A DNA stretch of 14,233 bases from DASSJM01 sp049587975 (GCA_049587975.1 JBAVEY010000266.1:1-14233); one strand, 5' to 3'; counted from the first letter of the stretch, positions 1 to 6,774 are shown. The notes: generated from the letters alone by a model not told the origin. Program-made: numbers and translations.

Positions 1-810
1 GCACGCCGCGCCGAGCGCGTCCCCCGCCGAGCGGCCGGCGGCGAGCGAGGCGAGCAGCACGCCGTTGAACGCATCCCCGGCGCCGGTCGGGTCCTTCTCG
101 ATGACGGGGTCGGTGGTGTTCCGGATCACGAGCCCCTCCCACGACATCAACGCGCCCTCGTCGCCGAGCTTCACGCACGCGACCGGGAAGCGGCGCGCGA
201 GCTCGTCGACGGCGGCGCCCCCGCGACGCCCGGTGAGTTCCTCGGCCTCCCGCTCGTTGGCCAGGATCATCGTCGCGGGTGCGCACGAGGCGAAGAACCG
301 ATCCACGCCGAACGAGCGGATCATGGGCCACGACGCCGCGTCCACCGCGACGAACCGCGCCCGGGCGCGTTCCAGCGCCGCGACCCCGGCGGCCGAGGTC
401 GGCTCGAACAGCAGCGAGTAGCCGGACACGAGGACGGCGCCGGCCTCGATCCGCTCCGGCAGGTCCTCCGGGGACAGGCGCCCGCCGGCGCCCCGGTCCG
501 CCACCATCGAGCGTTCGCGGGGTTCGTGCACGACGAGCATCGTGCCGGTGTCGGAGCTCGGATCGATCGCGAGCGCCGGCTCCACCCCGCGTGCGATCAG
601 CTCGTCGCGCAGGAGCGCACCGGCGACGTCCGCTCCGATCCGGCCGTGCACACGCGCCGTCGCGCCCGCCTCGGCGGCCCACACGGCTGCGTTCGCGGCG
701 CTGCCGCCGGGCCGAACGAGGACGCGCCCGTGCACGTCCCCGCCCTCCTCGAGTCCATCGGAGTCGACCCGCACGTCGATCATCACGTCGCCCACGGTCA
801 CCACGTCCAT
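1..810 (-). CDS. PfkB-family carbohydrate kinase (ribokinase-like), 3' end outside the window
   Basis: This frame is open for 270 codons from an ATG at 810 to the window edge, so the C-terminus is missing. The PfkB signatures are visible. The N-terminus has the GD.M.D pattern, followed by PGGSAAN at residues 34-40 (substrate-side glycine motif) and IGAD near 58-61. Near the C-terminal end is DPTGAGDAFNG at 240-250, which forms the anion hole and supplies the catalytic base (Asp246). The family phosphorylates sugars or nucleosides with ATP in the cytoplasm. I cannot name the substrate from sequence, and ribokinase-like or 2-keto-3-deoxygluconate-kinase-like roles are both possible. About 30-40 residues are probably missing compared with the usual 300-residue family length. 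No Shine-Dalgarno sequence precedes the ATG. A TAGGCT hexamer lies 8 bases upstream, so the message may be leaderless. It is divergent from the GNAT gene, with 33 bp between the starts. Confidence 0.9.
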   Translation of the reverse strand, partial: MDVVTVGDVMIDVRVDSDGLEEGGDVHGRVLVRPGGSAANAAVWAAEAGATARVHGRIGADVAGALLRDELIARGVEPALAIDPSSDTGTMLVVHEPRERSMVADRGAGGRLSPEDLPERIEAGAVLVSGYSLLFEPTSAAGVAALERARARFVAVDAASWPMIRSFGVDRFFASCAPATMILANEREAEELTGRRGGAAVDELARRFPVACVKLGDEGALMSWEGLVIRNTTDPVIEKDPTGAGDAFNGVLLASLAAGRSAGDALGAAC

Positions 811-843
811 CGCGCAGCAGCCTACCGGGTACCGTTTTGTGCG
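811..843. promoter_or_regulatory. Short divergent promoter region between PfkB kinase and GNAT gene
   Basis: Only 33 bp separate the two divergent start codons, and neither has a Shine-Dalgarno sequence. On the minus strand TAGGCT (824-819) ends 8 bases before the kinase ATG. On the plus strand TACCGT (830-835) ends 8 bases before the acetyltransferase ATG. Both keep the T-A....T skeleton of an actinobacterial -10 box at the distance expected for leaderless transcripts. The boxes are weak and I see no good -35, so this is a suggestion only. Confidence 0.35.
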
Positions 844-1389
844 ATGAGGCTCGGGACGCTCCAGCGAGGCGAGCACGTCTCCATCCGTCTCATGGAGCCG
901 GGCGACGAGGCGGCCTTCATCCGTGCGGTGCGGCGGAGCCGCAGGCTGCATCGGCCCTGGGCCTACCTGCCCGACAACGCCGAGGACTTCCGGGCGATGC
1001 TGGGGCGGCCGCTCGCCGAGTCCTACCTCATCTGTCGCAACGACGACTCGGCCCTCGCGGGCAGCGCGAGCCTGGGCCACATCGTGTTCGGCAACCTGCG
1101 GAGCGCGTACCTCGGGTACTCGGCGTTCGTCCCGCACCAGGGTCGCGGATCCATGACGGAGGGCCTCGGGCTGGTGCTGCGGCACGCGTTCGGCACGCTG
1201 AGGCTCCACCGCGTCGAGGCCAACGTCCAGCCCGACAACACCCGCTCGATCGCGCTCGTCGAACGGCTCGGGTTCCGCCGCGAGGGGTACTCGCCCAGGT
1301 ACCTCAAGATCGGCGGGCGGTGGCGTGACCACGTCCGGTACGCGATGCTCGCCGATGAGTGGACCCCGGCGCCGCGCCGACGACCCTAA
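844..1389 (+). CDS. GNAT-family N-acetyltransferase, RimJ/RimL type
   Basis: The protein of 181 aa would transfer an acetyl group from acetyl-CoA to an amine; the acceptor is unknown. RimJ/RimL relatives acetylate N-termini of ribosomal proteins, but many members act on antibiotics, polyamines or other proteins. The fold is recognisable from an IRLMEPGDEAAF N-terminal strand-helix and the acetyl-CoA pyrophosphate-binding loop HQGRGSM (98-104, the Q-x-x-G-x-G/A pattern). It also has the C-terminal N-x-x-S-x-x-L-x-E-x-LGF-x-x-EG block (132-149) typical of this subfamily. I chose the ATG at 844 because the family's first strand begins right after it. The frame is open further upstream to 526, but that part is antisense to the PfkB kinase and has no homology-like features. 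The stop TAA interlocks with the stop of the convergent PurM-like gene (shared bases 1386-1389). Confidence 0.88.
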   Translation: MRLGTLQRGEHVSIRLMEPGDEAAFIRAVRRSRRLHRPWAYLPDNAEDFRAMLGRPLAESYLICRNDDSALAGSASLGHIVFGNLRSAYLGYSAFVPHQGRGSMTEGLGLVLRHAFGTLRLHRVEANVQPDNTRSIALVERLGFRREGYSPRYLKIGGRWRDHVRYAMLADEWTPAPRRRP

Positions 1390-2459
1390 CCGGAGACCGC
1401 GATCCCGGCCGCCTCGGCGGCCCACCGCCCGAAGGCCCCCCAGAACGGATCGAGCCCTGGATGTTCGAGCGCGCGTTCGGTCGCGCCGTCCACCAGGACG
1501 ACGCCCTCCGCGCGTTCGGTCACCTCGCCGACGACCGCGCCAGCGATGCCCGCCCGCGCCAACGAGGCAACGAACGCATCCGCCCGTCCCGACACGACCG
1601 TAGCGATCAGACTCCCCTCGCTGATCGACGTGTACGGGTCCATCCCGACGAACCCGCACACGGCGCGGACCTCGTCGCGAACGGGGATCGCCTCGAGCTC
1701 GATCCGCATCCCGACCTCCGAGGCCGCGGCCACCTCGGTGAGCCCGCCGAACACGCCGCCCTCGGTCGCGTCGTGCATCGAGGTCACGCCCAGGTCGCGC
1801 AGGCCGAAACCGCGCGCCACCGCCGCCTCGGGCACGACGGTCATCTGCTCGAACAGCGCGTCGGCCCGGGCCACGGTGTCGACCCCGACGCCCTCGGCCA
1901 ACCGCTCGGGGAACGTGGCCGCGAACAACGCGGTTGCCTCGATGGCGGCTCCCTTCGTGATCACGATCCGGTCGCCCGGCCGCGCCATCATCGGCGTGAC
2001 GTACCGATCCTCCGGACCCGAGGCGATGCAGACCGCACCGCCGACCATCGGCCAGGTGCATCCGTCGTACCGCGCGGTGTGACCCGTCACGACCGCGATC
2101 CCGATCCCCTCGCACGCGCGATGGAACGCGTCCCACAACGCCGTCAGGTCCTCGTCGGTGATCTCCGGCGGCAGGTTCAGGTCGACGGCCATCCAGCGCA
2201 ACGGGAGGCCGCTCGTCGCCGCGTCGGAGGCGAGGATGTGCACGGCGAACCACGCAGCGCGCTCCCAGCCGTACGCCGGCACCACGAACACGGGATCGGC
2301 CGTGAGCGCCATCGCGGTCCCGTCGGCGACCCGGACCACCCCGACGTCCACCCCGTGCCGGGGACCGACGAGCACGTCGTCGTCCCTCGCCCCGAGCCGG
2401 CGCAGGATCACCTGCTCGAACAGTTCCGCGGTCGCCTTCCCCGTCCGCTGCTGGCTCAT
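1386..2459 (-). CDS. PurM/HypE-like (AIR synthase-related) ATP-binding protein, coupled to thiE
   Basis: This 357-aa protein belongs to the PurM-like superfamily (AIR synthase, ThiL, SelD, HypE), whose members activate a substrate with ATP. The N-terminal half has GPRHGVDVGVV (32-42), TADPVF (53-58), ASDAATSGLP (77-86, the place of the family's ND.A..GA.P metal/ATP-binding motif) and VTGHTA (124-129). The C-terminal half has PGDRIVITKGAAIEATALFA (161-180) and MHDATEGGVFGGLTEVA (228-244). This looks closest to the HypE/archaeal AIR-synthase-related branch. It lacks a clear GDDAAV of classical thiamine-monophosphate kinase ThiL. The start at 2459 is chosen because the ATG overlaps the thiE stop as ATGA. 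The longer frame to 2702 is antisense-like within thiE. No hydrogenase genes are nearby, whereas thiE and a TPP riboswitch precede it, so a thiamin-phosphate kinase-like role is plausible but inferred. Confidence 0.85.
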   Translation of the reverse strand: MSQQRTGKATAELFEQVILRRLGARDDDVLVGPRHGVDVGVVRVADGTAMALTADPVFVVPAYGWERAAWFAVHILASDAATSGLPLRWMAVDLNLPPEITDEDLTALWDAFHRACEGIGIAVVTGHTARYDGCTWPMVGGAVCIASGPEDRYVTPMMARPGDRIVITKGAAIEATALFAATFPERLAEGVGVDTVARADALFEQMTVVPEAAVARGFGLRDLGVTSMHDATEGGVFGGLTEVAAASEVGMRIELEAIPVRDEVRAVCGFVGMDPYTSISEGSLIATVVSGRADAFVASLARAGIAGAVVGEVTERAEGVVLVDGATERALEHPGLDPFWGAFGRWAAEAAGIAVSG

Positions 2460-3091
2460 CGGACGCCTGCCTCCCAACCCTGCACGACCTCCACCAGCGC
2501 CCGGGCCGCGCGTTCGGGATCCGGCGCCGCGCCCACGGCCGAGACGACGCAGATCCCGGCCGCTCCCGTTTCGAGGACCTGGCGGGCGTTGCCGGCGTCG
2601 ATGCCGCCGATCCCGACCACCGGGAGATCCGTCGCCTCGACGATCGCTCTGAGCCCATCGAGGCCGCGCGGCCGCGCCCCCGGCTTGGTCCGCGTCGCCC
2701 ACACCATCACGCCCAGGTAGTCGGCACCGTCGCCCGCCGCGGCACGAGCCTCGTCCGGCGTGGAGACGCTCACCCCGAGGACGGCGTCCGGGCCGAGGAT
2801 CGCCCGCGCCGAGCTCGGGTCGTCGTCCTGCCCCACGTGGGCGCCCGCGCCGAGGCTGGCGGCCACCTCGAGGCGATCGTTCACCACGAACAACACACCG
2901 GCCGCGTGGCAGACGCCGGCGATCTCGGTCCCGAGCTCGGTGAGCGCCGCGTCGTCGAGCTCGGGTGCCCGCAGCTGCACGGCCGTGGCTCCGCCCGCGA
3001 TGGCGCCCGACGCGACCTCGCCGTGCCCGCGTCCGGGGACCGAACCGCTCGACGTCAGCACGTAGACGCGGAGCGAACGAGGGTCCACCAT
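2456..3091 (-). CDS. thiE: Thiamine-phosphate synthase
   Basis: ThiE joins hydroxymethylpyrimidine diphosphate and the thiazole phosphate to make thiamin monophosphate, in the cytoplasm, with a TIM-barrel fold. In the 211-aa product I see VQLRAP (38-43, beta-2 phosphate/pyrimidine site), FVVNDRLEVA (68-77, the conserved ND pair), GAHVGQDD (83-90), GVSVST (106-111), ADYLGVMVWATRTKPG (123-138, with the TK phosphate-binding lysine) and the phosphate loop VVGIGGI (158-164). The lysine normally two residues after the QxR arginine is Pro43 here, which is unusual. The length fits the family. The ATG at 3091 is preceded by GGAGG with a 10-base spacer. That GGAGG lies inside the TPP riboswitch directly upstream, so expression is probably repressed by TPP. 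The gene is first in a two-gene unit with the PurM-like gene (4-bp ATGA overlap). Confidence 0.93.
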   Translation of the reverse strand: MVDPRSLRVYVLTSSGSVPGRGHGEVASGAIAGGATAVQLRAPELDDAALTELGTEIAGVCHAAGVLFVVNDRLEVAASLGAGAHVGQDDDPSSARAILGPDAVLGVSVSTPDEARAAAGDGADYLGVMVWATRTKPGARPRGLDGLRAIVEATDLPVVGIGGIDAGNARQVLETGAAGICVVSAVGAAPDPERAARALVEVVQGWEAGVR

Positions 3092-3099
3092 CGAGCGTT

Positions 3100-3198
3100 C
3101 GCCTCCCTCCGCCGGCATTACCCGGATCAGGTCCCTTCGGGTCGCCGCCGCGGTGTGGCGGCCTCTCAGCCCGGTCGCCCGAGCTCCCCGGTTCGATG
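3100..3198 (-). promoter_or_regulatory. TPP riboswitch (THI element) in the thiE leader
   Basis: Read on the minus strand, the leader carries the conserved THI-box blocks in order. They are GGGGAGC (3189-3183), CTGAGAGG (3169-3162), ACCCGAAGGGACCTGAT (about 3143-3127), and CCGGGTAATGCCGG followed by GGAGGGA. The variable P3 arm is a CCGCC/GGCGG stem. These blocks form the pyrimidine-sensing (CTGAGA) and pyrophosphate-sensing (CTGAT...GGxTAATGCC) arms of the TPP aptamer. The 3' strand contains the GGAGG that serves as the thiE ribosome-binding site. In addition, CATCGA on the 5' side (3198-3193) is fully complementary to TCGATG (3094-3089), which includes the thiE start codon. There is no room for a separate terminator, so control is probably translational. 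Confidence 0.95.
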
Positions 3199-3215
3199 CA
3201 AGGGTGTTCGGAACC

Positions 3216-3221
3216 AGGATA
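3216..3221 (-). promoter_or_regulatory. Candidate -10 box (TATCCT) for the thiE leader
   Basis: TATCCT on the minus strand lies between the stop of the membrane-protein gene (3231) and the riboswitch. A start site about 7 bases downstream would fall near 3209, just before the aptamer. I see no convincing -35 hexamer. Read-through from the upstream gene is an alternative way of transcribing thiE. Confidence 0.35.
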
Positions 3222-3230
3222 GCCGTCGCG

Positions 3231-3932
3231 TCAGCGGTTCGCGGCCTGCCCGCGGGCCACACGCATCTCTCGCCGGAACCGCTTCCAGTCGCTCTTCCGC
3301 GTCGAGATGAACACGTCCGTGCCGACGATCACGACCCCGTAGGCGACGATCGCCCAGGCGGCCCACCCGGGGGCCCCGCTCGCCGGCCAGAACGCGAGCG
3401 CCACGAACGGCGCGACCTTGCTCGCGATCGCGCCCGAGGCGTGCATCCACGCCCGCGACTCCGGGGCGACCCGCAGGTAGGTCGCGTAGTCGATCTTCAG
3501 GCCGGGGACCGGTGGGATCAGGTCTCGGACGTAGTAGGCGAGGAACCGCATGCCCACCACCCGGCCGACCAGCCAGTGCGCGGGCACGTGGAACGTTGCG
3601 GACCAGTCGAGCGCCGCGAACACCAACGCGAGCCCCGCCAGCTCGCCCGAGTCCGTGACGAGAGCGAGACCCACCGCGGCGGCACCCACGAGCGTCCCCA
3701 CCAGCAGCAGGAGGTTGCCGACCCAGACCGGGGCGTGGAACCGAACCCGGGCCTCGAACGCCTTCCTGTCGATCCGGCCCGCCTGCTCGGCCCAGTGGTG
3801 CGCGAGGATCGGGTCGGCCTTGACCTTGGCGATCAGGCGCCAGAACCCGAGGGCGCGCAGATCGGTCTGACCAGCGTCCACCGCGGCCTCGATACGCTCG
3901 AACTCGGCCGGGTAGCCGTCCGGGTCGGTCAC
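3231..3932 (-). CDS. Multi-pass membrane protein of unknown function with a degenerate HExxH-like motif
   Basis: I do not recognise a named family. The product is 233 aa from a GTG at 3932. It has a soluble N-terminal part (about 1-65) and then hydrophobic segments at about 69-93, 97-115, 165-183 and 188-208, with a basic C-terminal tail. The segment FHVPAHWLVGRVVG (114-127) resembles a zinc-peptidase HExxH helix with the glutamate replaced by valine. Further on are PGLKIDYATYLR (143-154) and WMHASGAIASKVAPF (162-176), which recall the spacing of the second motif in site-2-protease-like proteins. That is a hypothesis, not a homology result. I prefer the start at 3932 because GGAG precedes it by 5-6 bases. 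GTG codons at 3956 and 4016 are in the same frame, but the latter would run over the divergent kinase promoter. It lies upstream of thiE on the same strand. Confidence 0.7.
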   Translation of the reverse strand: MTDPDGYPAEFERIEAAVDAGQTDLRALGFWRLIAKVKADPILAHHWAEQAGRIDRKAFEARVRFHAPVWVGNLLLLVGTLVGAAAVGLALVTDSGELAGLALVFAALDWSATFHVPAHWLVGRVVGMRFLAYYVRDLIPPVPGLKIDYATYLRVAPESRAWMHASGAIASKVAPFVALAFWPASGAPGWAAWAIVAYGVVIVGTDVFISTRKSDWKRFRREMRVARGQAANR

Positions 3933-3945
3933 CCCGGCTCCACGG

Positions 3946-3973
3946 TTGACGAGCACCGGCGCGCTAGGATAGT
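3946..3973 (+). promoter_or_regulatory. Candidate promoter of the PASTA Ser/Thr kinase gene
   Basis: TTGACG (3946-3951) is followed after 16 bases by GATAGT (3968-3973), which matches the primary-sigma consensus at 5 of 6 and 4 of 6 positions. Initiation would fall near 3980, giving a leader of about 75 bases before the ATG at 4055. On the opposite strand TATCCT (3971-3966) overlaps this -10. It could serve the divergent membrane-protein gene, so the two transcripts might compete for polymerase. Confidence 0.45.
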
Positions 3974-4054
3974 CGCTCGGACGCGCCCCCGGCCCCAGGA
4001 TGTCCGCCCGCAACACCCAGGAAGCAACGGGAGGCGACCATCTCGAAGAGCACG

Positions 4055-5956
4055 ATGCCCGAGCGGTCCGCCCACGCGGACCTCGCCTTCGCGCTGAACA
4101 CGCTCGACGGCCGCTACCACGTCATCGATCGTATCGCCGCGGGCGGCATGGGCGAAGTCTACCGAGCCCGCGACGCGGTCCTCGAACGCCCGGTCGCCAT
4201 CAAGGTCCTGCATCGAAGCCTCGCCGGCGACGCGGGGTTCATCGAGCGCTTCCGGCGGGAGGCGCGCGCGGCCGCGAGCCTGAACCATCAGAACATCGTG
4301 GCCGTCCACGACTGGGGAAGCGTCGACGGCATCTACTACATGGTGATGGAGTACGTCGCCGGCCTGTCCGTCCGCGAGATCGTGAACGCCGAAGGGCTGC
4401 TCGCCCCGGCACAGGCGGCGGACGTGCTCGAACAGACGCTCGCGGCGCTCCAGCACGCGCACCGACAAGGGATCGTGCACCGCGACGTGAAGCCCGAGAA
4501 CCTGATGGTGACGCGCGACGGCATCGTCAAGGTCGCGGACTTCGGGCTCGCGCGGGCGTTCGCCGACGCCCAGATCACGGAGGTGGGCCACGTCACCGGG
4601 ACCGTGCAGTACCTCGCCCCCGAACAGCTCCTGGGCGAACCGGCCGACCCGCGCACCGACCTGTACGCGCTGGGCGTCGTCGCGTTCGAGCTGCTCACGG
4701 GGCGACTCCCGTTCACCGGCGAGACGCCGATGGCGATCGCGTACAAGCACCTGCACGAGCCGATGCCGCGGCCGTCGTCCTTCAACCCGGGGGTGCCGGT
4801 GTCGCTCGACGGCTGGGTCGCCTCGGTGACAGAGAAGCAGCGGGAGCTGCGCCCGGAGTCGGCCGCCGAGGCCCGGCGTGACCTCGAGGCCGAGGCGCGG
4901 ACGCTCCCCGAGGCTCCGCCGCTCGCCTCGCTCGTTCCGCCGGAGCACGCGCCGGAGGTGACCGTGATCCCGACCGGCGTGGACGTCACGTCCGCGACGG
5001 CACCGGCGTCGGACCCGGCCAAGACGGTCACGATCCCCGGCCGCGCGATCGGCGATCCGAAGCGACGACGGAGGAAGGGTCGGTTCGCGCTCGGCATCGC
5101 GTCCGCGCTGCTCGCGATCGTCGCCGCGCTGTGGGGGGCGTGGACCTACCTGATCCCCCATGAGGTCGATGTGCCGAAGGTCGTCGGCCTCACGGTGGCG
5201 CAGGCGCAGGCGCAGCTCGACGATGCCGGGCTGGTCGTCCGGATGGCTGAGGGGCGCTACTCGACGAAGGTCCCCGCCGGGAGCGTGCTCAAGGTGCAGC
5301 CCGCGGAGGGCTCGACGCTCGAGCGCGGCGACCGCGTCACGCTCGTCCCGTCGCTCGGTCCGCCGCCGGTCCGGGTCCCCAACCTCGTCGGCATGCCGCT
5401 CGCCGACGCCAAGGAGGCGGTGCGGGACGCCATGCTCGAGGTCGGCGACGTCACGAAGGCCTTCGACGAACGGTTCGACGCCGACCAGGTGATCCGGCAG
5501 AGCGTGAAGGCCGACGCCGAGGCGCCGCAGGGCAGCGCGATCGACCTGGTCGTGAGCAAGGGCCCGACCCCGGTCCCGGTCGAGAAGGTCATCGGCTTGC
5601 TGCAGGGCGAGGCGGTCGCGGTGCTGGAGGCCCAGGGGTTCACCGTCGACGTGCAGGAGGAATTCTCCGACAAGGTCGAGCGGGGAACGGTGATCTCGCA
5701 GACGCCGACGAAGGGCACCGACCTACAGCCCGGTGGGACGGTCACGATCGTCGTCTCGAAGGGACCCCCCGAGTTCGCGATGCCGAACGTCGTCGGCATG
5801 GGGCGCGACGCGGCCGTCGAGCAGCTCCGGAGCCTGGGTCTGCTGGTCGACGTCGCGATCGTGCCCGGGCACAGCGGCTCGAGGGTCGTGTTCCAGGAAC
5901 CCGCGTCGGGCACGACCGTGCGCGCGGGCGACCTCGTCCACATCTACGTGGCGTGA
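4055..5956 (+). CDS. PASTA-domain Ser/Thr protein kinase (PknB/StkP-like)
   Basis: This is a 633-aa transmembrane sensor kinase. The cytoplasmic kinase domain (about 21-280) has the glycine loop AAGGMGEVY (28-36), VAIK with catalytic Lys50, HRDVKPEN (142-149; an RD-type kinase with Asp144), DFG (162-164), and the activation loop ending GTVQYLAPE (182-190). A linker rich in Pro/Thr leads to a basic stop (KRRRRKGR) and one membrane span (about 344-366). Four extracellular PASTA repeats follow, starting near 371, 439, 507 and 574. In the family these repeats bind muropeptides or lipid II and the kinase tunes cell-wall synthesis and division. The usual companions (PstP, RodA, PbpA) are not visible. 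Instead the stop overlaps nfo. An in-frame ATC at 4040 sits 5 bases after a good GGGAGG, so the true start could be 15 bases upstream of the ATG used here. Confidence 0.95.
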   Translation: MPERSAHADLAFALNTLDGRYHVIDRIAAGGMGEVYRARDAVLERPVAIKVLHRSLAGDAGFIERFRREARAAASLNHQNIVAVHDWGSVDGIYYMVMEYVAGLSVREIVNAEGLLAPAQAADVLEQTLAALQHAHRQGIVHRDVKPENLMVTRDGIVKVADFGLARAFADAQITEVGHVTGTVQYLAPEQLLGEPADPRTDLYALGVVAFELLTGRLPFTGETPMAIAYKHLHEPMPRPSSFNPGVPVSLDGWVASVTEKQRELRPESAAEARRDLEAEARTLPEAPPLASLVPPEHAPEVTVIPTGVDVTSATAPASDPAKTVTIPGRAIGDPKRRRRKGRFALGIASALLAIVAALWGAWTYLIPHEVDVPKVVGLTVAQAQAQLDDAGLVVRMAEGRYSTKVPAGSVLKVQPAEGSTLERGDRVTLVPSLGPPPVRVPNLVGMPLADAKEAVRDAMLEVGDVTKAFDERFDADQVIRQSVKADAEAPQGSAIDLVVSKGPTPVPVEKVIGLLQGEAVAVLEAQGFTVDVQEEFSDKVERGTVISQTPTKGTDLQPGGTVTIVVSKGPPEFAMPNVVGMGRDAAVEQLRSLGLLVDVAIVPGHSGSRVVFQEPASGTTVRAGDLVHIYVA

Positions 5957-6774
5957 GGGTCGGCGCCCACCTCCGCAGTGGGCTCCGCACCGCGATCCCG
6001 CTCGCCCGCGAGACCGGGGCGGAGGCGGTCCAGCTCTTCATCTCGAACCCTCGGGCCTGGTCGGGTCCTCGGCTGGAGACCGCGCAAGCGTTCGGGGCCG
6101 ACTGGCGAGAAGCGGCGATCGGACCGCTGTTCGTCCACGCCCCGTACCTCGTCAACATCGCATCGCCGAACCCGGAGTTCCTGTCCAAGTCCGTCGAGCT
6201 CTGCCGGCGCTCGGTCGCGGCGTGCGGCGTGCTCGAGGCCGGCGGGTTCGTCGTGCATGCCGGCGCGGGCGGCACCGGCGAGGTCACCGACGCCCTCGAC
6301 CGATCCGCGACGGTCCTCCAGGCGGTCCTCACCGAGACGCCGGACGAGACGCAGCTCCTGGTCGAACTCATGGCCGGCACGAGCGGCGCCGTCGCCTCGA
6401 CCCTGGCCGAGGCGGGAACGCTGTTCGACGCCGTCGACGACGAGCGCCTCGGCCTGGTCCTCGACACCTGTCACCTGTTCGCGACCGGCTATGCGCTCGA
6501 CGAGCCGTCCGGCGTGGACGCGTTGTTCGAGGAGCTCCGGAGCCTCGGACTGGCCCACCGCCTCCGCCTGATCCACCTGAACGACGCGAAGTTCGAACGC
6601 GGCTCCAAGCGCGACCGCCACGAGATCGTCGGCGAGGGCGAGATCGGCCTGGAGGGCTTCCGCGCGATCGTCGGTCAACCCGAGGTGCACGACCTGTCGG
6701 TCGTGGTCGAGACGCCCTCCTCGGGCGAACGACGCCGCCTCGAGCTCGAGACGATCCGCTCGCTCGCGACCTGA
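5953..6774 (+). CDS. nfo: Deoxyribonuclease IV (endonuclease IV, AP endonuclease)
   Basis: Nfo is a zinc-dependent TIM-barrel enzyme that cleaves DNA 5' of abasic sites and removes 3' blocking groups in base-excision repair. All nine metal ligands known from E. coli Nfo have counterparts in this 273-aa protein: His62 (FVHAPY), His102 (VVHAG), Glu138 (VELMAG), Asp171 and His174 (LDTCHLFATGY), His208 (IHLNDAK), Asp221 and His223 (RDRHEIVGEG), and Glu253 (VVETPS). The length fits the family. The start is the GTG at 5953, which overlaps the kinase stop as GTGA, so translation is probably coupled to the upstream kinase. No independent Shine-Dalgarno stands out. The gene is convergent with the molybdoenzyme gene, with 46 bp between them and no clear terminator hairpin. 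Confidence 0.96.
   Translation: MRVGAHLRSGLRTAIPLARETGAEAVQLFISNPRAWSGPRLETAQAFGADWREAAIGPLFVHAPYLVNIASPNPEFLSKSVELCRRSVAACGVLEAGGFVVHAGAGGTGEVTDALDRSATVLQAVLTETPDETQLLVELMAGTSGAVASTLAEAGTLFDAVDDERLGLVLDTCHLFATGYALDEPSGVDALFEELRSLGLAHRLRLIHLNDAKFERGSKRDRHEIVGEGEIGLEGFRAIVGQPEVHDLSVVVETPSSGERRRLELETIRSLAT

Noticed and set aside
1386..2459. Assignment of the PurM-like gene as hypE (hydrogenase maturation)
   Set aside because: No hyp or hydrogenase genes are near, and it shares a TPP-riboswitch unit with thiE. The family resemblance alone cannot fix the function.
1359..2720. Plus-strand open frame of 453 codons opposite the PurM-like gene
   Set aside because: The sequence is low-complexity and rich in Arg, Pro and His. 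The minus strand carries the conserved PurM motifs and an ATGA start junction.
3929..5161. Minus-strand open frame of 410 codons across the kinase domain
   Set aside because: It lies opposite a complete Ser/Thr kinase, has arginine/glycine/aspartate-rich low-complexity sequence, and has no start signal.
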